A stretch of DNA of 64,000 nucleotides from Puccinellia tenuiflora (lineage: Eukaryota > Streptophyta > Magnoliopsida > Poales > Poaceae): positions 254,964-318,963 of the forward strand of contig QRDG01000397.1 in NCBI GenBank assembly GCA_012064385.1. Reading direction: 5' to 3'. The position numbers and the translations under genes are program-made. Positions 11,156 through 22,405 of this stretch are shown here, one piece after another. Every line of letters begins with the position of its first letter. Position 1 is the first letter of the stretch. The notes under the pieces were generated by a model. The model did not search any database, was not told the origin of the DNA, and saw nothing but the letters and a program-made list of their open reading frames with translations.

Positions 11156-13751
11156 GGTGAATTCTCCCTTGACGAAGTTCGACCCGTTATCCGTGATGAT
11201 GCTGTTGGGGTAGCCGAAGCGGTAGATGATGCTTTTGAAGAACTTGGCTGCTGTTGGTCCGTCCAGCTTCTTGATCGGCTTGGCTTCAATCCATTTCGTG
11301 AACTTGTCGACTGCTACCAGCAGGTGTGTCATGCCTCCACTAGATCTTCTCAGCGGGCCGACCATGTCGAGCCCCCAGACGGCAAACGGCCTGGTGATAG
11401 GAATTGTCTTGAGTGCTGAAGCCGGCGTGTGCTTCTGCGTTGCAAATCGTTGGCAGCCGTTGCAGAGCCGGACCAGCTGGTTTGCGTCCGCCAGCGCAGT
11501 CGGCCAGTAGAACCCGTGCCTGAATGCCTTAGCCACGATCACCCTGGAGGACGCGTGATGACCGCATTCGCCTTGATGGATTTCTTTCAGGATCTTGATT
11601 CCTTCTTCTTGGTTCACACAGCGCTGGAACACTCCAGAGACACTGCGTTTGTATAGCTCGTTGTTGATGATGGTGTAAGCACTTGCTCGGCGTTTGATTT
11701 GCCTGGCGATGAGTTCGTCCGCCGGGGAGCTCGTCATTGGTGAGGTAGGCGAGGAAGGGTTGGGTCCATGGCGGAGCCTCTTCGATGACGAGGACCTCGA
11801 CGGTTTCCGGCTCGCCTGGAGCCGGCCCAGTCGACTCCACGCCTGGCGGCATCCGGATGGAGTTGGAACCAGGACACGGCGTGATGGATGGCTTGTACAA
11901 CTTCTCAAGGGCGACGCCGGGTGGGATCTCCTCGCGAAGAGAACCAATGTTCGACAAAGTGTCAGCCGCCTCGTTGTTGGAGCGGTGGATGTGGTGGAAT
12001 TCGCATCCGTCGAAGCATCCCGCGAGTTGCTGGACGAAGAAGCGGTAGGCGGCCATGTTGGGGTCCTTGGCGTCCCAATGACCAGTGGTCTGCTGAACCA
12101 CCAAGTTGGAGTCGCCGTAGCAGAGGATCCGCTTAATGTTCATGGCCTTGGCGAGCTTGAGGCCGTGCGCGAGAGCTTCGTATTCGGCTACATTATTGGA
12201 CGCCGTGAAGTGGATTTGTAGCACGTATTCGAGTCGGCCCCCCTTGGGTGAGGTGAGGACGACTCCGGCGCCGAGTCCCCAGTATCTTTTGGAACCGTTG
12301 AAGTGCATGAGCCAATGTTTGCCGGAGTCGGGTGGCGGCGGCATGTGGTCCGTCTCCGTCCAGTCGGCTAGAAAGTCAGCCAGCTCCTGTGACTTGATTG
12401 CTGTTCTCTTGTCATATTCGACTCCGTGTGCTGTCAGGTTGATCGCCCATTTTGCGACTCTGCCGGTTGCGTCCTTGTTGACTATGATCTCGGCAAGCGG
12501 AGCGTCGCTTATTACTTTGATCGGATGCTCTTGGAAGTAGTGCTTCAGCTTCTTCGTTGCCATGTATACGCCGTATACGAGCTTCTGGTAGTGTGGGTAG
12601 TTTTGCTTTGGCTGTGAGAGCACCTCGCTGAGGTAGTAGACTGGCCGCTGAATCGACCGCTGCTTGCCGGCTTCATCTCGTTCCACCACCAGGACGACGC
12701 TGACGACTAGGTTGGAGGCGGCAATGTACATGAGCATGGGCTCCTTCGGAGCCGGAGGTGCTAAGACCGGGGTGGTGGCCATCGCACACTTGAGTTCCTT
12801 GAAGGCGGCATCTGCCGCGTCGCTCCAGACGAACTTGTCAGTCTTCTTCAGCAAATGGTAGAGCGGGAGAGCCTTCTCACCGAGCCGGCTGATGAAGCGG
12901 CTGAGGGATGCCAGGCAACCGGTGAACTTTTGGATGTCCTTGACGCTTCTTGGTTGTCGCATGTTGTCGATGGCGGCGATTTTCTCCGGGTTGGCCTCGA
13001 TTCCTCGTGCCGACACAAGGTAGCCGAGTAGCTGTCCGGCTGGAACGCCGAACACACATTTCTCCGGGTTGAGCTTCATCTGGAAGCGGCGCAAGTTGTC
13101 GAAGGTTTCCTTGAGGTCGGTGAGGAGGGTGTGCTTTTCCTTGGTCTTGATGACGACATCGTCGATGTAGGCGTGCGCGTTGCGACCGATCTGGTCGTGC
13201 AAGCATTTCTGCATGCAGCGCTGGTATGTTGCTCCCGCGTTCTTCAAGCCGAATGGCATGGTGGTGTAGCAGTATGGGCCGTAGGGGGTGATGAAGGCGG
13301 TCTTGAGCTGGTCATCCGGGTTCAGCGGAATTTGGTGGTAACCGGAGTAGGTGTCGAGGAGGGAGAGGAGGTCGCAGCCGGCCGTGGAGTCGATCACTTG
13401 GTCGATGCGTGGCAATGCGAAGGGATCCTTAGGGCAGGCCTTGTTGAGGTGGGTGTAATCGATACACATCCGCCACCGCTTGTTCTTCTTTTCCACCATC
13501 ACCGGATTGGCCAGCCACTCCGTGTGTTGTACTTCCTTGATGAATCCGGCCGCGAGTAGCCGTGCTATCTCTTCTCCTATCAACTGTCTTCTTCCTTCCG
13601 CGAAGCGTCGTAGGGACTGCTTCACCGGCTTGGCGTCTAGACGGACGTGTAGAGAGTGCTCGGCGAGTTCCCTCAGTACACCCGGCATGTCCTTGGGGGA
13701 CCACGCGAAGTTGTCCCGGTTCTCACGGAGGAACTCGACGAGCGCGCCTTC
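11156..13751 (-). pseudogene. Element C pol: RT - RNase H - archaeal-type RNase H - integrase (truncated)
   Basis: Continues in frame from the amber codon at 13752. The RT has DYTHLNKACPKDPF, MPFGLKNAGATYQ and the catalytic A-Y-I-D-D box. The first RNase H has lost its first catalytic Asp (MYIAAS where active enzymes have a D). A second, archaeal-type RNase H follows, recognisable from NNVAEYEALAHGL and YGDSNLVV, but its first Asp is Asn here (HFNGS; codon at 12297-12299). Near 11735 the frame shifts by one base, and the integrase resumes with GECGHHASSR, CNGCQRF, GLDMVGP (first catalytic Asp) and ITDNGSNF (second). It is cut at 11156 before the catalytic Glu. It cannot make an active enzyme. 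Confidence 0.85.
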
Positions 13752-13754
13752 CTA
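13752..13754 (-). promoter_or_regulatory. In-frame amber codon between protease and pol (element C)
   Basis: The gag-protease frame ends ...DPK-TAG and continues in the same frame as E-G-A-L-V-E-F-L-R into RT. D (22029) and E (32551) have TAG at the same alignment position in the context AAATAGGAA. A shared stop here points to read-through rather than random decay. Confidence 0.6.
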
Positions 13755-16516
13755 TTTGGGGTCCAGGCTCGCCCCCACAGTGACGAACTTGGACTTGTCA
13801 TTGTCGTCGAAGTAGATCTTCTTTGTGTCTCGCGCCGCCTGGAAATTCGACTCTCCAGCCGGCTTGGCCGACTCCGGAATCTCCAGCTTTTCCTCGCTGG
13901 CCTTGCACTTGAATTGCTTCATCTCCTCGTTGCAGACCATGGTCTCAGCCACCTTCGCGCTGTCCGAGGCGCAGGCGATGGAGCGCTTGTAGTCTCCGGC
14001 GACGGTGATGATCCCGCGTGGGCCTGGTAGCTTCATCTTGAGGTAGGCGTAGTGTGGCACCGCCATGAACTTGGCGAGCGCCGGCCGCCCGAGGATGGCG
14101 TGGTAGGCGCTGGAGTGGTTGACCACCTCGAAGGAGACGGTATCGCGGCGGTGATTGCTCTTGGTGCCGAATAGGACGTCTAGCCGGATGAGGCCCATGG
14201 ATGAGCCGGCTCGCCCCGGCACGATGCCGTGGAAGACCGTCCGGCTCGGCGTCAAGCTGGACTCGGAGACTCCCAGCTTCTCCAGCGTGTCGCGGTAGAG
14301 GATGTTGATGCTGCTGCCCCCGTCGATGAGGACGCGTGAGAAGGTGCAGGCGCGCTTGGTGGAGATGATCATGGGCTCCAGGACTAGAGCATAGCCGCCT
14401 GGGTTGGGCATCAGCTCCGGGTGGTCACGGCGGTCCCACGTGATTGGTTCTTGCGACCAGTTGAGGTACTGGGGGACGGGTGGAACCACCGCATTCACCT
14501 CCTTGAATCGCTCGCGCCAGCTTCGCTTGTCGTCGCGCTCGCTGACGAACACGATGTAGGCGGCATCCGGATTCTGGTAGCCGTCTGGACCCCCTGGAGG
14601 CGGAGCTGGAAGGCGCTCCCTCCTCTGCTCTTCGCGTTGGCGATCATCGCGATTTTTGTCTTCGCGCCGTCCGTCGTCGCGTCTTCGATCGTCTCGTCCG
14701 GCTTCGTCCAGAGGTGGAGGCGGATTCCGTCGCTCATATGGTGGTGGCGTTGGGCGGCCGAGGGTGCATTGCCGAACGGTGTGGTTCGCCGGCCGGTTGC
14801 CATGGTTCCGGCACGGTTGATCGAGTAGGAACTCGTAGCTGTTCCTCGCCCTCGTCCGGCGCATGTCGCTGCTCGTCCTCATGCGGCGGTTGTCGAAGCC
14901 TCCTGCCGGCCTTCCCTCGGTAGTGGCGACGACCTTGGACTCGACGCGGTCATCTGTGGACTTGCGCTTGCCGACTGCGTCGGAGTCACGCCGGGTTGAT
15001 TTTCCTCCTTCCTGGTTCTCCGCCCGGCTGCGGCGTGCAGCCGACTCCGTCGTGATGATTCTTCCGGCTTCGTCGAGTCGGATTGGTTGGTCATGCCCGC
15101 ATCGGCGGTGGCGTACTCGTCGGCGATTGCCATGAGCTCCGCCATGGTCTTCGGGCTCTTCCTTAGGAGTCTGTGCTTGAGCAGCGTCTGGTCTCGGCAA
15201 CCTTGAATGAAGTACTGGACGGCTTGGAGCTCGAGGATTCCCTCGCAGGAGTTGCGTAGGCTAGTCCACCGGGTGAGGTAGGCTCGGTCCGACTCGCCGT
15301 CCTTCTGCTTGCACAGCGCGAGCAGCTGTGCGTTGCCGGGGCGCAAGTAGGTGCCGGTGAAATTGCGGTTGAACACCTCCTCAAAGTCCAGCCAGCTGTT
15401 GACGCTTTCAGCCGGCAGGCTGTTCAGCCAAGTCCGAGCCGACCCCTGGAGCATGAGTGGCACGTAGCGTACGGCCACCCGCTTGTTTCCGCCTGCGATG
15501 TTGACCGCCGTGACATAGTCGGCGAGCCAGTCTTCCGGCTTCGCGGTGCCATTGTACTTGGGTGTATCCCTTGGGAGGGTGAATCCCCGCGGGAATTGCT
15601 CGGTCCGGATGCGAGGTCCGAAGCAGCGATGTGCGGCGATGTCTTCCTCCTCGATGATGCTTGACGCCTTGAGCGCATCGATGCGGAGGCGAGCGTCGTG
15701 GCTTGTTTCGGGCCCCAGCGGTCCCAGGCGCTCCCCGATGGTGACCTTGTGTCTGATTCGCTCCTTGACGCTGCGGCCGGTTTGCGGCCCGTTCCGGTTA
15801 CCGCATTCGCGTCGTCCATCCGGATCGCGGCCGTGATCTCGAGGATGCGAGCTTGCACTCCCCTCGCGATGAGCTCGTGGTTGCTTGTCCTTCGCCCTTC
15901 CGCGGCTTGTGGATGACGCCTCAGCGCCTTGCTTGGACTTGCTGGCTGGGTCGTAGCCTGGAGGCGGCTCATGATGTTCTCGACTCGCCGTCGCCTCGGT
16001 TTCGCGTTGCTGCCGGTTGGCCGCGGCGATGAGCTCTTGGACCCGGCGTGCTTGTTGACGTAGCTCCTCGCCTTGGAGATGGGGTAGTTCTGCTGCGGCC
16101 GCCTCCGCAGCCTTCATGTTTTGCACCGGGTTGCTGTACTCGGGCAGGATGATGTCCGAATGCTCGTGCGGCTGGCCGGCACGGTTCAGGACACCACCGA
16201 GATCCCCTCCTTTGCGCCTGACCTCGTTCAGCTTCTCTGTGTTGCCTCTTGCCGGCTCCAAGCCGTGGGCGGTGTTGTACTTGCGCATCGTGGCGTTGAG
16301 TCGGCGCTGTGTTGATGCGAGGTGAAGAGCCTTGTCGTATATCCGTTGACGCATCCTCTCGAGTTCAGCCGCCGCCTTGGCTGGATCCGCACCCGGCGCG
16401 ATGGGGGTGCTTAGCAGCTCGAAGTCGGCCTCAAGGTTACGTTGGAAGCGAGAGGGTTTGCCAGCTTCATGAACAGTAGCGGCGACGGCGCCTCCCGCCG
16501 CCGCGTGCTCGACCAT
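13755..16516 (-). pseudogene. Element C gag-protease, one frameshift
   Basis: The gag capsid domain contains YVPLMLQGSARTWLNSLP and WLDFEEVFNRNFTGTYLRPG. It is followed by an Arg-rich region and a zinc-knuckle-like CRNH...H...C motif in which His replaces the usual second Cys. The protease has the LIDGGSSINIL active-site loop and ILGRPALAKF. The capsid frame (down to 14879) and the protease frame (from about 15110) differ by one base; the switch lies near 15080-15110. I chose the ATG at 16516 as start, but the frame is open further upstream through the PBS, so the start is uncertain. Confidence 0.75.
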
Positions 16517-16880
16517 GTGCACCTCGGCATAGACGTTGAGCTTGACGTCATCGCAGTCGGCGTCGCCGGAGTTGAGGTAGCCGAAGGCGGAGTCGTCGTT
16601 GCAGGTGCTGGCGTCGAAGATCGAAGGAGCCAAGCTTGAGTAGACCACCTCCGGGTATTCCTTGGCAGCGACGGCGACGTAGACGTGGAACTCGCCAAGG
16701 GTGACGACCGTGCCTCCGCTGGTGAAGCCCACGTTGGCGAAGCTCTTGGTGTTGTCGAGGACGCAGCCGATGGAGCCGATGGAGAGCTCGAGGCCGGAGA
16801 CGATCCGCCGATCATCTACGGTACGGGATCCCGCGCAGAACGTGACTCCGCTCGTCGCGAGCCCCACGGTGGGCGCCAAA
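16517..16880 (-). other. Leader and PBS of element C
   Basis: The PBS-type sequence TTTGGCGCCCACCGTGGG (minus strand, 16863-16880) directly follows the LTR end CCACGACA. The leader remains open in the gag frame but has no obvious start codon context, so I leave it as untranslated. Confidence 0.6.
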
Positions 16881-17566
16881 TGTCGTGGTGGGTAGCACGG
16901 CATATCCATCAGAGATGGAAAAGATTATGGGGCAGGCGACAATGGATGCTCGCGCGGGATTGGGCAACAAACACGCAAACACACGCTAGTTACCTAGGTT
17001 CAGGGCCCTCCTTGTGGAGGTAACACCCCTACGTCCTGCCCTTCTTGTTCTTATTGCTTGATCACAGAATCGGGCTACAATGGTGCTCCTTGAGCTGTTT
17101 CGGGTGGCAGCCGGCTGGAGGTCCTAGCCGGCTGGAGGTTGAAGATGATGCTACGTGTGCCTGTAGGTCTCTTCTCTCACTCGATTACTTTTCTGCATGC
17201 CTCGCGCAGGAGGCTCTAGCCCGCTTTATATAGGCAGCGGGCTAGGGTTTCAGGTTACAGGGAAGTTACAAGTTTGCCCCTATGACATCACTACTTTCTG
17301 AGCCGGCTGGAGTTTGTTGTCATGATTCGGTACAGGAGATGCCCGACAAGGGGTACTATTCACCCAGAGCGGTTATACAGGCTTGGCCCACTCGTACGGA
17401 GTTGTCGGTTGGTGCGTCCGGCTTCGGCCCAGCCGGACGTCCGCATCCGGGTAGACGCAGGCGGCTGGATTCAGCCGGCAGGTTTCAGCCGACACTCGTT
17501 CAACCGGCTCGAGGAGTTCTGGAGAAAAGGATCTCTTTGGGATATCCGGGGTTCATATCCCCGACA
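16881..17566 (-). repeat. 5' LTR of element C
   Basis: 686 bp from TGTCGGGGATATG (17566) to CCACGACA (16881), with short TGTCG...CGACA inverted ends. It carries TATATAAAG at 17224-17234 on the minus strand and several CCGGCTG-type tandem pieces. The partner LTR is absent. Confidence 0.8.
17224..17234 (-). promoter_or_regulatory. TATA box of element C LTR
   Basis: Minus-strand CCTATATAAAG about 330 bp into the LTR, a consensus TATA box; transcription would run into gag. Confidence 0.6.
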
Positions 17567-18617
17567 CCGCCGCTTCGGTATGTGAGAGTCAGGGCTCCAC
17601 AAGGCCGGGGGGTGTGTGAGGCCTCAAGAGGTAAGAGCCCCCAAGTCGCGATGCTTGGGGATCCCCTTCAACGCGCAAGCAGCCCATGAGGCGCAGGAGA
17701 GAGAAAAGAGGCTCGAGGGGTGAAAACCAGCGAGGGGAAAATTAACCAAGTGTTTGGACTTAGCTTCGCGAGGCGTTTTGCCTTGGAGAGGGTGTTGGTT
17801 CCCTGGTGGGGTGTTTTCGTCTTGGAGAGTGTGTCGGTTCCCTGACGAGGTGTTTTGGGCCTGCTTCCTGCGTTTTGACAGATAGGCGTACCCACAAGCA
17901 ATACATAGCTAGATAACTTATGTGCGCTCGTAGGTTCCTTCATGTGTGTCTCGCGAGGAGAACTGGCACCAAGGTCCTTGGTGAGTTGACGTGCACGGGA
18001 GCCGGCTCATGAGTTCAGAGCTCCTTAGGAGTTGACATGCATGAAAGCTGACCCGTGAGTTCAGAGCTCGGATCCCTTGGGTTTGAGGCGCTGCCGGGAT
18101 GCTCCCGTGGCATGGCACCATGCTAGCCCCCGCTCGTGAGATACACAGGAGGGATCATACGAGCAAGGATGAAACAGCAAAATCATAAAAGCTTACCAAA
18201 GCAACAAGATATGCTGGCGCGAAGCGCAAAGGTTCAAAGTGACCTGAAACAAAGGTTCATTACACTGGCGCGGCCAGAAACACAAAAAATCCGCCATGTC
18301 AGGCATGGGGTTCCACATGCTGTGGCTGAGACTCTCGAGGGGGCGTGCTCGGGGCGACGCATGTAGAGAGAGCTCAGAGGGGGCCCCTATGCGGGGGTGG
18401 CTTGTAGAGCCTGCGGTCCACCATGGCTGAGCATGGGGATCCACCTCGCCAAGGCATGGTGCTTGAAGAAGTCACCTTGCCGAGGCGCGGTGGCTTGGGA
18501 GTCTTCTCGAACGGCCCGCGGCAGCGTATAGTAGAGAGGGGAGCCCGAAATTTTTCCTCGTGGAGGATGATGGCGCGAGGCTCTCCCTTGATGCAAAAAA
18601 TTGCTCGTCGAGGACGA
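17567..18617 (-). other. 3' untranslated region of element D
   Basis: No coding frame. It matches 28211-29266 of element E closely, which shows it is a conserved part of this family between pol and the antisense gene. It contains degenerate internal repeats of the type GAGGGTGTTGGTTCCCTG. Confidence 0.7.
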
Positions 18618-21600
18618 TCAGGGGTAGAACTTGCGCAGGTGCTGGATGTTCCAGGGGTTGGCGACAGGGATGCCGTCCTCCGTCTCGAGCCGCGCGGAGC
18701 CAGGCCTGGCGATGTGGACGACCCTGTAGGGTCCTTCCCACATTGGTGAGAGCTTGTGGAGGCCTGCCCTGGAGAGGATTCTCCTCAGGACAGGTCTCCT
18801 GCTTCGAGAGTACGCGGGCGGATGTGGCGGCTGTGGTAGCGGGAGATCTTGCTGGTACCTTGCCGCTCTCAGGGCCGCATTGCGGCGGAGCCCTTCAAGC
18901 AGCAGGAGGTCGTCGTTGCGCAGCTTGTCCAGCTCAGCCTCCTTGAAGGCCAAGACTCGGGAGAGCCATGAGTGATCTCGCTGGGGAGGACGGCTTCAGC
19001 ACCATAGACGAGGGAGAACGGCGTCTCACCAGTTGGCTTTGTTGGCGTGGTGCGGATGGACCAGAGCACCGAGGGGAGCTCGTCGATCCAGTGCTTGCCG
19101 CTGGCCTTGAGGCGGTTGAAGCTTCTCGTCTTGAGGCCCTTGAGCACCTCGGCGTTGGCTCGCTCAGCCTGCCCGTTGCTTCGTGGGTGCGCCACCGAGG
19201 CGTAGCAGATTTGGGCGCCGAGGCTGCCGCAGTAGGACTTGAAGGCGCCGCTGATGAATTGTGAGCCGTTGTCGGTGATGATGCGGTTGGGCACGCCGAA
19301 GCGGCAGACCAGGCTCCTGATGAATTTCACCGCCGACTTTGCCGGTATGGTGCGCACGGGTTCCACCTCAGGCCACTTGGTGAATTTGTCGATGGCGACG
19401 TAGAGGTAGCGGTAGCCCCCGAGCGCTCGCGGGAAGGGTCCCAGGAGATCCAGCCCCCAGACCGCGAACGGCCAGGAGAGCGGGATCGTCTGGAGTCCTT
19501 GCGCGGGCTGGTGGATCTGCTTGGCGTGGAATTGGCAGGCGTCGCAGGATTGGACGATTGCGCTGCATCTTGAAGCACTGAGGGCCAGTAGAAGCCACTC
19601 CGGAAGACCTTGCCTGCAAGGGTGCGCGAGGACGAATGGTGGCCGCACTCTCCGCTGTGGATGTCGTTGATGAGCTGGCGGCCTTCCTCGGCAGGGACGC
19701 ACCGCAAGGCAACCCCATTGGGGCGCTTACGGTACAGGTCTCCGTCGTGGAGGCAGTAGGATTTGGCCTGGCGAGCAAACCTTTCGGCTTCAGCATCTTC
19801 TTCGGGGAGAACTCGATTTTGCAGGTAGTTCTTGATCTCGTCGATCCAACCGGTGTCTTGGCGTACCAGAGTCAGCAGCAAACGATCGCCTGAGGGCAGC
19901 CCGCAGTTTGGTGCTCCACTTGATGGGGCTGGTGGGAGCTCCTCATTGATGCTCATGTTGACAGCTGGTTGCTTGACGGAGGACTTGGCGAGTCTTTCCT
20001 CGAACACTCCAGGCTTCTGGGCTTCTCTTCTTGCTGCTCGCCTGGCGAGTTCATCTGCCTCTTGGTTCTCTCCTCGTGGGATATGCTTGAGCTCCATGCC
20101 CCTGAAGTGCTTCTCGAGTTTGCGTACCTCTTCAAGGTAGGCCACCATGTAGGTGTCCTTAGGCGTGTAGCTTTTGTTGGAGAAGTTGACGAGGAGCTGA
20201 GAGTCGCCCTTGATGAGGATGCGCTTGATGCCGAGGGCGATAGCAGCTCTGAGCCCGGCGAGGAGGCCTTCGTATTCAGCAATGTTGTTGGAGACCTTGT
20301 CGTTGTCCTTGAAGCACAGCTGGACGACGTAGTAGAGCTTGTCGCCTGTTGGTGAGGTGAGGACAGCACCAGCCCCTGCACTCCGGACCGCGAAGGCGCC
20401 GTCGAAGTGCATGGTCCAGTGGCTTGGTTCCGTCCCTCCTGAGGCTGTAGCCTCCTCCTCTTGAGGCTCTTCTTCACGCATGTCCGTCCATTCGGCCATG
20501 AAATCAGCCAGCGCCCTGCCCTTGATGACCCTGGTGGTGTCAAACTCCAACTCGAAAGGTTGTAGCTCGATGCCCCAGCCTGCGACGCGATCTGTTGCGT
20601 TTGGGTTGCGCAGGACTTGCTCCAGGGGGTATGAGGTGACCACCTTGATGGGGTGGCCCTGGAAGTAGTGGCGCAGCTTCCTGGAGGCGCTGAGGAGCGA
20701 GAAGAGGAGCTTTTGCTGCATGGGGTAGCGCTCGCGAGCGTCCCGCAGCACTGTGCTGCCGAAGTACACGGGATGCTCGACGAGTGTAGTCGTTGGCGTG
20801 GCAGCGGCTGGCTCCTCTCGAGGCTCGGTGGAGTCCTTGTCGAGGTTTTCTTGAGGCCCCACTTGTAGAGGCTCGGCATGAGGCTGGAGGCTTGACGAGG
20901 GTGCTTCCTTGTCGGGGGGCTCTGGGCTTGGCGAGGCAGGGCTCTGCTTGGCGAGGACTGGCTCTTCCCTTTCAGCCACCAAGACCGCGCTTGCCGTCTG
21001 AGGAGTGGCTGCAAGATACAGCTTCAGAGGCTCACGAGGGCGTGGGGCAACCATGATGGGTGGGCTCGCCAGGTATTTTTTCAGGTCCTCAAAGGCAGGG
21101 GTCCATTTGAAAGGACCGGACATCTTCATGATCTTGAAAAATGGCAGCGCCCTCTCGCCAAACTTGGAGATGAAACGGCCAAGGCTGGCCATACATCCCG
21201 CTAGGCGTTGCATGTCCTTGAGGTGACGAGGAGTCTGCATCTCTTCTATGGCTCTGATCTTGTCAGGGTTTGCTTCAATGCCGCGATGAGACACCAGGAA
21301 CCCGAGGAGCTTGCCTGAAGGGACCCCGAAGACGCACTTGGCGGGGTTCAGCTTGATGTTTACTTTGCGCAGGTTGGCAAAGGTCTCCTCGAGGTCCTGG
21401 ATGAGCGTGTTTTCTTCGCGAGTCTTGACCACGATGTCGTCGACGTAGGCCTCCGCATTCTTCCCCATTTGAGCCCCCAAGGCGATCCTCATGAGGCGCT
21501 GGAAAGTGGCGCCGGCGTTCTTCAGGCCGAAGGGCATGCAGACGTGCAAAACACACCACAAGGGGTGAGAAATGCTGTCTTCTCCTCGTCCTCCTTCGCC

Positions 21601-22028
21601 ATCTTGATCTGGTGGTAACCAGAGAAGGCATCCAGAAAACAGAGGAGCGCGTAGCCGGCGGTGGAGTCCACGATCTAATCGATCCTCGGGAGGGGATAGG
21701 GGTCCTTGGGGCAGGCCTTGTTGAGGTCGGTGAAGTCGATGCAGAGGCGGCTTCCTCCGGTGTGCTTGGGTACGACCACACCGTTGGCGAGCCAAGTGGG
21801 ATGGACCACTTCCTTGATGATGCTGGCCTTCTTCAGTTTCTCTACTTCCTTGATGATGAAATCTTGCTTCTATGGCGCCTGGCGCCGCGCCTTTTGCTTC
21901 ACGGGACGTGCGTTTGGACACACGGCTAAGTGGTGCTCGATCACATCCCTCGGTACTCCGGACATATCTGACGGTGTCCACGCGAACATGTCAGAGTTTG
22001 CCCTGAGGAAGGCGACGAGCGCGCTTTC
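18618..22028 (-). pseudogene. Element D pol: RT - RNase H - archaeal-type RNase H - integrase, multiply broken
   Basis: All domains are present: RT with MPFGLKNAGATFQ and AYVDDIVVK; a first RNase H without its first Asp (LYLAAT); an intact-looking second RNase H (MHFDGAF, NNIAEYEGLL, KGDSQLLV, ENQEADELA); integrase with GECGHHSSSR, CDACQFH, GLDLLGP and ITDNGSQF; and a C-terminal tail ending LRKFYP. A 60-70 residue Pro/Ser/Glu-rich insertion (about 20785-20965) interrupts the first RNase H. By comparison with element E, lesions include amber codons near 21872 and 21677 and one-base losses near 21547, 19562 and 18958. Non-functional. Confidence 0.85.
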
Positions 22029-22031
22029 CTA
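22029..22031 (-). promoter_or_regulatory. In-frame amber codon between protease and pol (element D)
   Basis: Same position and context (AAATAGGAA) as in C and E; after it the frame continues as E-S-A-L-V-A-F-L-R into RT. Confidence 0.6.
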
Positions 22032-22271
22032 TTTGGGAGACAGGTTGGCGCCGATGGTGACGCTAGCCCCCGAGCCGTTTGCCTCAAGAGGCACTTGCTT
22101 TGTCGCGGCCTTCTCTTGAGAGAACAACTACTTCTTCTTCGCGGGCAGCCTCGGGAGGGGCTCCTCATCCTCGTCAGCGGGTGACGCCACCGCAGCAGCC
22201 TTGTAGGCCGCTTGTGCAGCGTACAGGGCGTCCGAGACCACGCCGCGGATGACGATGGTGCCACCCGAGCC

Positions 22272-22405
22272 NNNNNNNNNNNNNNNNNNNNNNNNNNNNN
22301 NNNNNNNNNNNNNNNNNNNNNNNNNNNNNNNNNNNNNNNNNNNNNNNNNNNNNNNNNNNNNNNNNNNNNNNNNNNNNNNNNNNNNNNNNNNNNNNNNNNN
22401 NNNNN
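22272..22405. other. Sequence gap (134 N) in element D protease
   Basis: Unknown bases. The matching interval of element E (32794-33013) is 220 bases long, so the gap length is probably not the true length. Confidence 0.95.

Larger units (their letters stand above)
11156..17566 (-). mobile_element. Element C: Tat-type Gypsy retrotransposon, 3' end missing
   Basis: Order on the minus strand: 5' LTR (17566-16881), PBS, gag, protease, amber codon, RT, RNase H, second RNase H, integrase. It breaks inside the integrase at 11156, so the rest of integrase and the 3' LTR are absent. Two RNase H domains and the TTTGGCGCC-type PBS place it in the Tat lineage. The right LTR edge abuts element D at 17567, at a point where element E (28211) shows D's family continuing uninterrupted, so C inserted into D. 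The expected target duplication is CCGCC (17567-17571); its partner is lost. Confidence 0.8.

Noticed and set aside
22272..22405. Run of X residues read as a low-complexity protein domain
   Set aside because: These are undetermined bases, not sequence.
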